Positions 43,690 to 54,896 of a stretch of 64,000 bases of DNA are shown piece after piece. The translations under genes were made by a program, and so were the position numbers. Source of the stretch: Diphasiastrum complanatum (taxonomy: Eukaryota > Streptophyta > Lycopodiopsida > Lycopodiales > Lycopodiaceae); the NCBI GenBank assembly GCA_029204225.1, contig CM055101.1:33981683-34045682 (forward strand), in the 5' to 3' direction. The notes beneath the pieces are model-generated. The model saw nothing but the letters and a program-made list of their open reading frames with translations, searched no databases and was not told the DNA's origin. How positions within the stretch are numbered: position 1 is the stretch's first letter; the number at the start of each line of letters is the position of its first letter.

Positions 43690-43960
43690 AAGTAAGAGAG
43701 TGATCATTGAATCATAAATCTTGTAAAGATCATTGGCAAATTGTTTTTGGCCAATACATGTGAGGGCGAGTTCATCTAGAGTGATAGCTTGAATTCATTT
43801 GGATCAAAACGACTTGGAGGCTGTGTATGTACTTTTCACACGTGTGAAACCATACCGCAACTTTCATTTCAAGTTACTAATGCCAAAGTTCTTGGTGGCT
43901 GAGATACCTCAACACCCTTTTTGCAGTTTTGCAATGACAAACCAATGGATTTCGCATAGA
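43690..43960 (+). other. Copia leader scrap
   Basis: Sequence downstream of the PBS without a gene. It contains a 16-bp perfect palindrome TTTCACACGTGTGAAA (43834-43849). It joins abruptly to a minus-strand copia RT at 43961. Confidence 0.45.
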
Positions 43961-44721
43961 TTAGCAAAGCTTACCTACACTATAACTTAGATTAGGTCTA
44001 GTTATAGTAAGATAGATTACGGAGCCTATAAGTCTCCTATATAGTGTGATGTCCTCAAAGGATGCTTTATCATCACCATTAGAGATTTTGACATTTTGCT
44101 CCATAGGAGTATCTACTCCTTTACAATCTTTCATTTCAAACTTCTCTATGATAGAAGATGCATATTTGAATTGAAAAATAAAACTCAAATTTTTGCCTCT
44201 TGGTACTTCTATTCCTAGTGTGAAATGAAGAACACCAAGATCCACCATCTTGAACTCTTTAGACAATGCTATTTTCACTTCTTGTATACCATCATGATCA
44301 TTTCCACTAAGGATAATGTCATCTACATACAAAATAAGAATAATGACTTTACCATCATTAAATATTAAGTACAAAGAAGGACCATAAGCACTTACAACAA
44401 AGTTTATAGAGTTTAAGAAGGCATTCAACCTAGAGTACCAAGCTCTAGGTGCTTGCTTAATCCCATAAAGGCTTCTTAGCAACAAATATACTTTTTCTTC
44501 TTGATCTTCCTTGATGAAGCCCTTGGTTGCCTCATGAAGATCTCCTCTTCCAAATATTTTTTTAGAAAGGCATTAGTCACATCTAGTTGAAAAAGAGACC
44601 AATTGAAAGTAGTTGCAAGAGAAATGATCAACCTGATAGAAACTAGTTTAGCAACAAGAACAAAAGTTTCGTCAAAATCTACTCTCTTGGTTTGCAAGAA
44701 CCCCTTTGTATTGTAAAATCA
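43961..44721 (-). pseudogene. Ty1/copia reverse transcriptase
   Basis: Sense order: NTKGFLQTKRVDFDETF, SIRLIISLATTFNWSLFQLD, VTNAFLKKYLEEEIFM, then LYGIKQAPRAWYSRLNAFL, ILYVDDIILSGNDHDG with YVDD, FKMVDLGVLHFTLGIEV, MKDCKGVDTPMEQNVKIS and LIGSVIYLTITRPNLSYSVG. A frameshift separates 44697-44476 from 44485-43961. RNase H is missing at the left. An LTR of another copia element interrupts its N-terminal side at 44722. Confidence 0.88.
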
Positions 44722-45787
44722 TGTGTCGGCATGAGCGGCAACGGAAGCTTGAGGATTGAGCAAGGCATGTAGGAACGGAAACACAACAGTTAGCAGCAGA
44801 ATTATTCAAGTAGAAGAATTCATACAGAATGCACAAATGAACAACGCAGTAGTGAGACAAAAATTGCACTCTAATAAATATCAACAGTGAGTACAATAGC
44901 TTGAAGTAACAACTTCAGCTTGTTGAGCGTGATAACGTTGGCTACAGATAACTCTGATTGAAAGCGAAATTCAATTAACTCAATTAACTCTCAATTACCA
45001 CTTACATAGCTTGATTAAGCTAGTATATATATTTACAAGTGTTGAGAGACAAAATATCTTACAAGCTTTTAATGCTATTTACGCCAGTCTTTGCATATGT
45101 ACAAAGTTGGTAACCGCTAACCGCCTTTGGGATTTTAGGTTGTCCAGCTATTTTAAAATTGCTGATAAGTTGGCAACGTCAGTTAGCCAATGTAGCAAAA
45201 ATGCGAAAAACCCGAAGGTCCCCTTAGACTGAAGGTATGTAAATCCCTAAGGTTCCCTTAGTTTCAAGACAACAAAGAAGGCGAAAAAGTGCAAAAAGTG
45301 CTGAAAAAAATGCCTTACATTGAAGGTAGAGGAGAAGGTGAAGATGCCTTAAACTAAAGACAGTGAGAAAGGTGAAAACTGCCTTAGTTTAGAGGCGGCA
45401 AAAAAACCGAAAAAGGCAAGGCTGCCCTAAAATGGTTTTTTAAGGTTTTCCGGGTACTTTGTTGCATTTTTCGCAAAGAGCAAAAAGGCGAAAAAAAGTG
45501 GTCCATAAATATCCTGGCCAGTGTGTCGCATTTTTCGTGAACAAAAAGAGGCGGAGAAGGCAAAAAGCAAAGGTGCCTTAAGAATGGTTTCTAAGGCATT
45601 TTGGCCACTTGGCTAGTGTGTTGCATTTTTTGCTAAGGAGCGAAAAAGGGCGAAGGTGCCTGAAAATTTTGTTTAAAGTAAAAGAAAGAAAAAATGTGAA
45701 GGTCCAAAAATTTGAAGTCGGCCTTTGGTTTTTCAGGATGCTCATTACTTGAACGATTTGTTTAAGACTAAGCATAACAAAATGTAA
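44722..45787 (-). mobile_element. Copia 3' LTR (~1.07 kb) with internal repeats
   Basis: Sense start TGTTACATTTTG at 45787, preceded by a polypurine tract (ATTAAAGGGGAG). It ends CCGACACA at 44722, inside a copia RT gene. The central part (45180-45700) holds degenerate GCGAAAAAGGCGAAGGTGCC repeats and GTTGCATTTTTCGC units. The partner LTR was not found, so no TSD check is possible. Confidence 0.65.
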
Positions 45788-46290
45788 CACTCCCCTTTAA
45801 TGTGGATCCTGAAAAACTTTGAACTTCAGATTTAACATATTGTTAAATCTGAGATGTTGCTCCTTTGATAGAGCCTTTGTGAAGTAATCTGCTGCCATGT
45901 ATTTTGTTCTGCAAAAAATCAATTCTACTTCCTTACTGTGCACTTTCTCTCTAAGGTAATGATACCTGATTTCTATATGTTTGCTTCAAGAGTGAAATCT
46001 CAGATTGAGAGAAAGCACTATTGTGCTTTGATTGTCACAATAGACTGTTGTAGAAAGTGTTTGTGTAAGATTGAGGTCTGCAAGCAGTTGCCTGAGCTAT
46101 ATCGCCTCTTTGGTTGCATTTGTGGCAGCTATGTATTCCAATTCTGTTGATGATAATGCAACTGATGTCTGCAAGATGAAAATGCTTTATACTCTTCCTC
46201 ACTAGTTCACAATCATATTGTAGCTTGTTTCTTTGTCAACCAAGAGATAGCTCCATCACCTATGAAAATAGCATGTGCACTAATGGACTT
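45788..46290 (-). pseudogene. Ty1/copia RNase H, heavily broken
   Basis: Minus-strand frames give YHYxREKVHSKEVELIFC-like sequence, then KYMAADYFTKALSKEQHLRF and NMLNLKFKVFQDPH just before the PPT. Several stops. It is the 3' end of the element owning the LTR 44722-45787 and passes near 46290 into a different copia family. Confidence 0.65.
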
Positions 46291-46300
46291 CCTATCCATT

Positions 46301-46858
46301 TTATCTCCAGCAAAGTCCGAATCTGAGAATCCAAACAAGTAAGGTGCCAAATCCTCGAGTTCCCATGATGTATCTCAAAACTCTCTTTCCTAGCTTCCAA
46401 TGCTCCACACTAGGATCTTGCATAAATTGGCTTAATTTACCAACACAAGAACTTAGATCTGGTCTTGTGATGGCTAGATACATGAGTGAACAAACTAGCT
46501 TCCTATAGAGAGTATTGTCCTCGAAGGACCTTTCAATACCTCTTATAGTGGGCTTTACATTTGACTCCATAAGTGTATCACAAGGCTTAGCATCTACCAT
46601 ATAATTTTTTTTTTGAATAGAGTTAGCATACTTCTCTTGACAAATTAAAGTAGATTGAGAAGATCTAAACACTTCTATTCCCAATATATAATGCAAATGT
46701 CCAAGATCATGCACCTCAAACTCCTTGAGAGCAATCTTGAATTCATCAATATCTTGATTGTTGCCTCCACTCAAAATGATGTCATCCACATAGATTAGCA
46801 AGATGGTAACATGATTTCTAGCAAATCTAAAATATAGTGAATTATCATACTCACTCAT
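46301..46858 (-). pseudogene. Ty1/copia RT C-terminal part
   Basis: MSEYDNSLYFRFARNHVTIL, LIYVDDIILSGGNNQDIDE with YVDD, FEVHDLGHLHYILGIEV, YANSIQKKNYMVDAKPCDTL, LYRKLVCSLMYLAITRPDLS and LGKRVLRYIMGTRGFGTL. It ends in a shifted RNase H start. It belongs to the element whose gag and protease lie at 46855-48072. Confidence 0.88.
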
Positions 46859-48072
46859 AATAAAATTTGAGAGAGTAGAAATGCGTTAAGCTTAGCATAC
46901 CGACTCCTTGGAGGAATGTAAAGAAGACCATCAAGCCTTGATTTCCTATTAGTAGAGAGATAAATAGGAATTGAACCAATACCTTCAATCACACACTCAC
47001 CACCATTGGCCATGTGAATTGCTTTCTTGGCTCCATCATAAGTGACCAAAGAAGTAAAGAACTTCTTGTGACTAGTCATGTGTGAACTAGCTCCACTATC
47101 AATCCACCATGAATCTTTGTCATCTTCACTTGATATTGGACTTGAAGAACACATCAAAAGAGAATCACCACCACCTCGATCCTCATCATTAGTAGTAAAG
47201 TTGATTTGCTTGCTACCTTCATCTCTTTGTTCCTTCAAACATTCATTTGCAAAATGCCCTTTGATTCCACAATAAAAGCATTTCAACTTATCTTTCTTTT
47301 TGTCAAAAGAAGAAGTCTCACCTTGATCTTGCCCTTTAGACCACTTGCCTTTGCCTTCTCCCTTGAACTTGCCTTTGATGAACATTGTCTCCTCTTCATA
47401 ATGAGATGTTGATGTAGATCAACCTCCTCTTGATTGAAGCCTAAACTCCTCATTTACCAAGATCTCTTGAAAATCCATAATACTCGACAAAGTCTTTTGA
47501 ATAGCAAAACTTTGAACAAGATTAGCATGATCATCCAACAAGCCATTAAGTATGACTTGAACAAGTTCTACCTCCTTAATGCTTTCATCAATACATGCTA
47601 ACACATCTTTGAATGCTTTAACCCTCAGAACAAAAGCATGAGTACTCTCTTTCTTCTTTTGCAAACTTTGAAAGATTTGCCTCCTAAGAGTAAGCACTCT
47701 TGATGTAGACTTGGATTCATAAAGCTTCTTCAAAACTAACCAAGCCTCCAAAGATGATGTGCACTTACCAATCTCCTTGAGAAGCTCATTGGTAACATTC
47801 ATCTTAATCATGTGTAGAGCTCTTTTAGCTCTCTTGTCATACCTCACTTGATCTTGTTGTGTTGCTGGTCTCTCTTCCAGACCTACAACAATATCCAAAA
47901 AATCATTCATCTCAAGAAGTGATTCCATCCTCACTTTCAACAATGAATAGCTACTTGAGGTAAGCCTATCATTGCCTTCCAACATGAATCCACCACTTGT
48001 AGCCATGTTGCAATGATGTGATCTTCTTCTTTCAACTTGTTCGAATGCACAAAGCACTCTCTTGAATTTCAA
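46855..48072 (-). pseudogene. Ty1/copia gag-protease with internal deletion of integrase and RT start
   Basis: Gag 48072-47419: NDRLTSSSYSLLKVRMESLL, LLKEIGKCTSSLEAWLVLKK and FVLRVKAFKDVLACID; CCHC CFYCGIKGHFANEC. Protease: DSWWIDSGASSHMTSHKKF with intact D-S-G. The protein reads DGLLYIP and jumps straight to RSRYAKLNAFLLSQ, which is RT sequence (compare PRSWYAKL in the copy near 52270). All of integrase and the first half of RT are thus deleted, probably over a CCTCCAAGGAGT-like microhomology. Confidence 0.85.
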
Positions 48073-48490
48073 AAAATGAGCTCAAGAAGAAATCACAAAG
48101 ATTATTGCCACTTCTTAAGATTTAAACACACTCAAATGAATTTCAATAACCTCACAAACTAGAGATCCAATCAAAATTAGGGTTTTGACAAAATCACAAT
48201 ATATCCCAAATTCTATATGCAATTTCTAAAAACTTGATATATCATCTTTTAGCCTACAATGAGACCTTCCTAATGCACCAAAAATTGTCTAAATTCAGTA
48301 AACAAAGTGAGAAATTGGAATTGATCAAGTATATAACCCTATGTTGAGTTTTGACCTACAAAAGATCAATTCTACATATGCAAAAATGCTGATTTTTGAG
48401 TAGAAATCAATCTAGCATGCTCTAGCATTGGTAACTCCTCCAAATCCTTGCTAAATATGGCTGATCCTTTCATAACTTCAAACAAAATAG
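48073..48490 (-). other. Copia 5' leader
   Basis: Untranslated leader between PBS and gag, alignable with 18640-19101, 49140-49490 and 60051-60611. Confidence 0.65.
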
Positions 48491-49139
48491 CTTTGATACC
48501 ATGTGAAGGATTCAGATCATTCAAGATCCAATCCATGTCCCTGATCTTTGGTTACAATAAGGAGCAAACCAACAATCCTACCAATATAGAAAAATTAGCA
48601 TCTACATACAAAATGAGATGCAAACTCTAAGAGATACTGATCAAACATAACCAAAACATAAAATGTGATTTCTATCTATACAAATATAGTACCCTACTAT
48701 ATTTCACACGTGTGGATCCAAAAATAACAAAATATGAACATTCTACACACAAGATTGCAAGATAACATCATGAGAGTGCACCAATGGATCGATGAACCCA
48801 AGAGAACTCATGTATAACCATGAAATGAGAGAGATAAGAGAGAAGATGTGTCTCTCCACGTTTTACATCCTTTTATAACAGGTCCAAACCCTATTTGGCC
48901 ACTTGGATTTCCCTCCAAAATGTAAACCTTACTATTTTTGGGTCTAGATTCAAAGTACCCAACATTCAAATTTGAATCTCTCAAACTCGACTACCAACTT
49001 TTTCACACTTTCAAAAAGTGTTTATTGATTGTAGTTTAAACTAATATAACTTCAAAAAGTTTATCTGTAAGTCTAAAATGAGTTTTGGCTCAATTGAAAA
49101 TTTACCAAAATATGACTAAACTTGTTGAAATCTCTCACA
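48491..49139 (-). mobile_element. Copia 5' LTR with adjacent PBS
   Basis: PBS TGGTATCAAAG (minus, 48491-48501), one base off the usual initiator-Met site. LTR 48502-49139 with TGTGAGAG...CTTCACA ends in sense. It contains CACACGTGTG (48705-48714). Its right flank runs directly into the leader of a plus-strand element of the same family, so two elements lie head-to-head. Confidence 0.85.
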
Positions 49140-49493
49140 AGAAGGTCTCACTTGAGGCTACCAAATTCTATATCAAGTTATAGACAATTGCATGTAAAAT
49201 TTGAAATAATCAATTTTTTGTGATTTTGTCAAAACCCTAATTTTGATTGGATATCTATTTTGTGAGTTTACTGAGCTTCATTAGAGTGTATTTCAATATT
49301 AGGAAGTGGCAAGAGTCATTAGATTGAGGATAGATCATAGGTTTTGATCAAGATTTTAACATTCTATGTGTTGATTTGCTAGATATAAGTGCTAGAAGAG
49401 AGTTGAGAGGTTCCATATCTTTGTGACTTTTTTTAAAAGAGTATTTTGTGCATTGGAATAGCTTGAAAGAGAGGATCAGGTCATTGCAACATG
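49140..49493 (+). other. Leader of plus-strand copia element, 5' truncated
   Basis: It begins AGAAGGTCTCACTTGAGGCT, matching the middle of the leader of the minus-strand copy; its own LTR, PBS and first ~200 leader bases are absent. Confidence 0.6.
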
Positions 49494-50338
49494 GCTACAT
49501 CAAGTGGATACATGCTGGAAGGCAATGATATGCATACCTCAAGCAAATATTCATTGTGAAAAGTGATAATGGAATCACTTCTTGAGATTAATGTTGTTTT
49601 GGATATTGTTGTAGGTTTGGAGGAGAGGCCAGCAACACAACAAGAACAATTGAGGTATGACAAGAGAGTTAAAAGAGCTCTACACATGATAAAGATGAAT
49701 GTTACCAATGAACTCAAGAAAGTTGGTAAGTGTACTTCATCAAGTGAGGCCTGGGAAGCATTGAAGAAGCTTTATGAATCCGAGTCTAATTATAGAGTGT
49801 TGACTCTAAGAAGAAAAACCTTTAAAAGTTTACAAAAGAATGAAGAGTCTCCAAATATTTTGTTTTGAGAGTGAAGGCTTTGAGTGATGAGTTAGCTTGC
49901 ATTGATGAGAGCATTAAGGAAGGAGAGCGTGTTCAAGTTATTCTTAATGGTTTGTTGGATGCTCATGCTAACATTGTACAAAGTCTTGCCATTCAAAGAG
50001 CTTTGCCAAGTTTGATGGATCTTCAAGAGATCTTGATCAATGAAGAATGTAGGCTTCAAGCAAGAGGTGGATCTACATCACCATCTCAACGTAAATGGTC
50101 TAAAGGGCAAGATCAATGGGATGCTTTTTCAAATGGCAAAAAGAAAGAGAGGTCAAAGCTAAAGTGCTTCTATTGTGGAATCAAAGGACAGTTTGCAAGT
50201 GAGTGCTACAAGAAGAAGAGAGATCAAGGAGACAAGCAAAGTAATCTTACTCATGATGAAGATGGTTTGGATGTTCAAAATACAAATGATGATGCTTTTG
50301 TGAGTCTTCATGTATGCTTGCTAATGATGGAGATCTAG
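49494..50338 (+). pseudogene. Ty1/copia gag
   Basis: It starts MATSSGYMLEGND at 49494 and breaks soon after. It continues VIMESLLEINVVLDIVVGLE, NVTNELKKVGKCTSSSEAWE (49563-49868) and MRVKALSDELACIDESIKEG (49865-50338). The zinc knuckle reads CFYCGIKGQFASEC: the zinc-binding His is replaced by Gln. Two frameshifts. Confidence 0.85.
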
Positions 50339-51520
50339 ATCCATGGTGGATTGATAGTGGTGTAATCTCACACATGACTTTTCACAAAGAGTACTTCACT
50401 TCTCTGTTGGCATATAAAGATGACAAGAAGATGATCTACATGGCAAATGATGGTGAGCGTGCAATCAAAGGGATTGGCACAATTCTTATTTCTCTCTACA
50501 AATAGGAATGTTCATTTGAAGGATTTTTTGTTCATACCTTCCATTACCAAGAATCTACTTAGTTTGCGTCAATTACTAAGTAAAGGTTTCAATGTTGATT
50601 TTGATGGAGATGCTTGCATGATCAAAAGGAAGGATGTCTTGATTGCAAAAGATAAAAGACAAGGGAAGGTGTTCAAACTAGATGGTTGTGTTATTGCTAA
50701 CCAAGTTGGATGTGTGGCAAGTGAGCAAATACCTATTCAAGAGGTTTGGCATAAAAGGATGGGGCACCTCAACTTTAAGTCATTGAAGGTAATGGCTAAG
50801 AAGCAAGTTGTGATTTGTCTTCCAAGATCCTTAACTAGCATCAATCATGTTTGTGAGTCTTGTGCTTTGTCAAAGTCACATAAGCTATCTTATACTAGAT
50901 CTACATCTAGGCCTACAAAGCCTTTTCAAGTTGTATATTTGGATATTCATGGAATTACTACAATTAGCAATAGTGGAGCTAAAATTTATGTAACCTTCAT
51001 TGAAAATTTGAGTAGATTTTGTTGGATTTATCTACTGAAGAGCAAATATGAAGTGTATGATGTCTTTGTAAAGCTTAAGAATGCAAGGGAGAACCAATTT
51101 TCTACAAAGATCAAATGCTTGAGGAGTGACAATGGTGGAGAGTACATATCTACCAAGTTTAAGGCTTTTTATGATGAGCATGGGATCAAGAGGGAGTACA
51201 CAACTCCAAGGACACCACAACAAAATGGAGTGGCCAAGAGGAAGAATAGGATTTTATCTGAAAGTGCCAAAGCCATGAGGTTAGGTTCTAATCTTCCAAA
51301 ACCATTTTGGGATCAAGCTTTGTTGTGTGCTAACTTTCTATTCAATAGGTGGCCGAGTGCTATATTGGACGAAAGAACACCTTTTGAGATGCTATTAAAG
51401 AGGAGGCCGAGTGTCAACTCTCTTAAAGCTTTTGGATGTACTTGCTATGTCAACATAACTCTTGATGATAGAAAAGGAGGATCCATCTTCAAGGGAAGGT
51501 ATAATTGTTGGATATGGTGA
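50314..51520 (+). pseudogene. Ty1/copia protease and integrase
   Basis: Protease: DPWWIDSGVISHMTFHKEY, then after a frame change near 50500 NVHLKDFLFIPSITKNLLSL. GAG-pre-integrase zinc region: WHKRMGHLNFKSL and CESCALSKSHKLSY. Integrase core: VVYLDIHGITT (first Asp), CLRSDNGGEYISTKFKAF (second Asp), TPQQNGVAKRKNRIL, where the catalytic Glu of NGVAERKNR is Lys. Then FWDQALLCANFLFNRWPS and FGCTCYVNI. It ends by frameshift at about 51500 (KGGSIFKGRYNCWIW). Most complete copia integrase here, but catalytically dead. Confidence 0.9.
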
Positions 51521-52544
51521 GGTCAATAAAGCCTACAAAGTTTACATTCCTACAATTGATAAGGTGATTATTGGTAGAGATTTCATTTTTGACGAGGGGA
51601 ATATTGGTGTCTTCAGGTGATGATGTTGTGGATGGATCTAACATTCTTGATGTTGATGTAAAGGATCCTACTTTAGATGGTGATGATGAAGGACCAGTCA
51701 AATGACAAGGAGAACATCAAGGGAAAGACAAATGTCTTCAAGGATAACATATCATGAGAAATGTAAGCAAGTTATTGGAGGTACACACTTTGCTTTCCTA
51801 ACCTCTTTTGATGAACCTACTTGTGTAGATGAAGCAAGGAACAAAGAGGAGTGGATCCAAGCAATGGATCTTCAGTATCAAGCTCTTATGAAGAATGAAA
51901 CATGGAGATTGGTGGAGCTACCTAAGGACAAGAAAGCTATGGGATGTAAATGGATCTTCAAGGTGAAGACAAACCAAGATGGATCTATCAATAAGCATAT
52001 GGCAAGGTTGGTGGCAAAGGGATATGTTCAAGAACATGGTATTGACTATGATGAAACCTTTGCACCCGTGGCAAAGATGGTGAGTACAGGTCATTATATC
52101 TCTTACTATTTTTTATGGATGGGATATATGGAAATAGGATATTACAAATGATTTTTTGAATGGTAATCTTGAGGAGGAAGTGTACATGGAGCAACCCGAG
52201 AGCTACATTTCACCTACAAAGCCAAATCATAAGTGTCATTTACAAAGAGTTTGTATGGCCCTAAGCAAGCCCCAAGGAGTTGGTATGCTAAGCTTAACAC
52301 TTTTTTACTCTCTCAAGGCTTTGTTATGAGTATTGGAGTTATATCATGGATGTCAAAGAAACAAGCCAATATCTCATTGTCATCTAATGAGGCCGAGTAC
52401 AAAGCACTTACACATTGCACAAAGGAGATGGTATGGATCAAGAGGATGATCAAGAATCTTCATTTGCTAGAATTTTCAGAGAGCTCAATCATCTTTTGTG
52501 ACAACCTATTAGCCCAAAAGTTTGAGAAAACATTTTGTTTCTAA
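51520..52544 (+). pseudogene. Ty1/copia RT with deleted palm, and RNase H
   Basis: 51702-52151: [73 protein letters not shown] and [16 protein letters not shown]. 52233-52544: KSLYGPKQAPRSWYAKLNTF, LLSQGFVMS joined directly to IGVISWMSKKQANISLSS (RNase H) and NEAEYKALTHCTKEMVWIKR. The jump removes the YVDD active site and about 250 residues. The end is interrupted by unrelated sequence near 52550. Confidence 0.88.
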
Positions 52545-53040
52545 AGCCAAAGCTTTGCTAGCTTTCAATTTTGAACCTTTGACAAAAGGTGACACGACAC
52601 AAAATGAGTCGTGCCCCACGAACAGCCAGCAGAAAAATTAGCCAACTGCCGTGGGGTGCAGATATCTGATCTAATATCATGACATCATCAGAAGTGTTTT
52701 AGATCGTGGCTAATCTACCACTCTTGTAATCTGCAAATTAGTTCTAGATGTTTAATCTTTCTAATCTGTAAGTTACAAGAACGCGACACGAAATTGTTTG
52801 CGGACTATATACTTTTTGATTGATGCATAATACAGAAGTCTAATGCTAGTTAGCAAGACAATTGCTAGAAGACGAAAATATACAGAATACGAATCCGCCT
52901 GCATGCGAGATAATTCTGTAATAGGATTTGTAGATCCACAAGTCCACTAGTAAGCGAGACTCGAATTCGTGAGAGAATAGTATTTCTCTCATGCCAACGC
53001 ACTACGTGGATCTGCATGCAGTGCTTGAAGAATCAAAAAA
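52545..53040. other. Unidentified insertion in copia RNase H tail
   Basis: No coding signature. It contains hairpins CACGAC...GTCGTG (52589-52609 area) and GAGAGAA...TTCTCTC (52972-52990 area). Flanking sequence on both sides is copia RNase H / pre-PPT. It could be a solo LTR or small non-autonomous element; no TSD identified. Confidence 0.35.
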
Positions 53041-53784
53041 ATCAATAGGTGGTTTTGTAGCTTGTGGTGACTTGGTTTCAAAAATTTGTTAATGATTTCA
53101 GCTTAAAAATTGAGGAAGAGTGTTAGATTTTGCAATTTTTATCTTGTAAATGCAATTTGTTTGATGTCTATGTGGATCCACATGTGTGAGAACCTATCCA
53201 CACGTGTGAAATGTCACTCATAATATTCAAATCCATTGTACTTAGATTTTATTTGAGTCAAATGTCAAATCTCCTAAATTGTAGGAGTTATCTCCTAGAT
53301 TGTAGGAATCTAGAAGGTCAACACTAACCACTAATGGTGATGTGGAAAATTAGATAGATCTTACTCAAAATGGATATGGATGACTACAATGAGCTATCCC
53401 ACATGTGATGGAAGTAGCCTAGAGAGATATTATGATGATTATGTACTTGATCCATGATGAATCCATTGTGAGGTTAATGATGAGAAAACATTGATTTGGG
53501 AGCAATCTTGGATTTTACTCTCTTAAGCTAATTCTTTGTGGATGAATGTTTTGTAGTTCCTTCGTAAACTTATTTGCTATTATCAGGCTGTACACCTACT
53601 ATACTTCCCAAGTGTGAAGCCTTTGGATCATTATATTTGATTGTTCTTGCTTGGATTAATAGAAATTGTCAAGTAGAAGCTAGAATTGGATGCTAGTCTT
53701 GATATAGATCAAGATCCCAAGCTACCAATCACTCTTATTGATCATTTGTAGATCAAAATGAGTCCATTACTCTAAAATTTCACA
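53041..53784 (+). mobile_element. PPT and 3' LTR of the plus-strand copia element
   Basis: Purine tract TTGAGGAAGAG then LTR TGTTAGATTTTGC (53121) to AAATTTCACA (about 53784). Contains CACACGTGTG (53199-53208). It resembles the LTR pair 30189/42992 only in part. Confidence 0.75.
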
Positions 53785-54243
53785 CAAGTTATATGCGATG
53801 TAGCTCTTGAGTCAATCACTATGTCGTAGTCGTGCTGCGTGTAGGTGGTCGACTCTTCCTCGACAATCATGAAGGCATTGTCATTCTTCACAGCATCCTT
53901 TGATGATTCTGCAATGTTGGCTCTCTCTCCTTTTTTGTGCTTTCCTTTAGGATTGTGCCAGCATTCATATACTGAATGTTCCTTCGTCTTGCAGTGTGTG
54001 CAAGATATTGTCGGGTTGTATGTCCCGATTTGTGATAGTGATCACAGGTAGAAGTTTCTTTGTTGTAGTCACCTTTTGTCGAAGACTTCATTTGATTCCT
54101 CTTGATCTTGGCTTGTTTTTGTTTTTCTTCTTGCCCCTTACGAAAAGGGCCTTCTCCTGGTCACTGTTTGAGTCTCCTTCATCTCTCATCAATCTTTCAT
54201 CTACAATGAGATTGACTGCTCTTTCAAATGTCATCTCAGGATA
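53785..54243 (-). pseudogene. Old copia gag-protease remnant
   Basis: Minus strand: EMTFERAVNLIVDERLMRDE, then a degenerate knuckle CDHYHKSGHTTRQY, and ending DYDIVIDSRATSHI, a decayed VIDSGATSHM protease motif. A different copia lineage from its neighbours. It served as target for both neighbouring elements. Confidence 0.65.
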
Positions 54244-54248
54244 GATTA

Positions 54249-54896
54249 TGTGAAGAATTTCAGATAATTAAGATCCGAAATATCCCTTTGATCTTTGGTT
54301 AGAAAGACAAGCAAATCACCAATCTTGCCAATGTAGAAAAACCAACATCTACACTATGAATGAGATGCAAAATCTAATAGATCTTGGTCAAACATCAATC
54401 AAAATATAAACTAATATTTTTTTCCATACAAAAACAATAAGCTACTGTATTTCACACTTGTGGATCTGAAAATAGCATTTAATGAACATTCTACACATAG
54501 AATTGCAAGATATCACAAGTATAGTGCACCAATGGATAGTAGAGCTCAAGAGAACCATCTATAAGTATGAATGAGATAAGAGAGAGATAATGTATTCTCT
54601 TTCCATGAGTTACATCCTTTTATAACAGGTCCAAACCTAAATTCAAACTTTGGTTTTCCTCCATAATGAAAACCCTACTGTTTTTGTGACTAGATTTAAT
54701 GTATCTACGACTCAAATTGAATCTCTCCAAAACTTGTGTTCTATAGTTTCCCACACTTTTCAAAAGTGTTTATTCAAATGATTTTAGAATAATATAACTT
54801 TGAAAAGTCAAACTCTAGGTCTAATATGAAAAATGGGCTCAATTGCCAAATATACAAATATGACCAAAATAGCAAAACTAGTTGAAATTTCTCACA
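54249..54896 (-). repeat. 3' LTR of the GATTA copia element
   Basis: It has no PBS on its left and is bordered on the right by the polypurine tract, so it is the 3' LTR. Close relative of 48502-49139 and 60612-61033. Confidence 0.88.
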
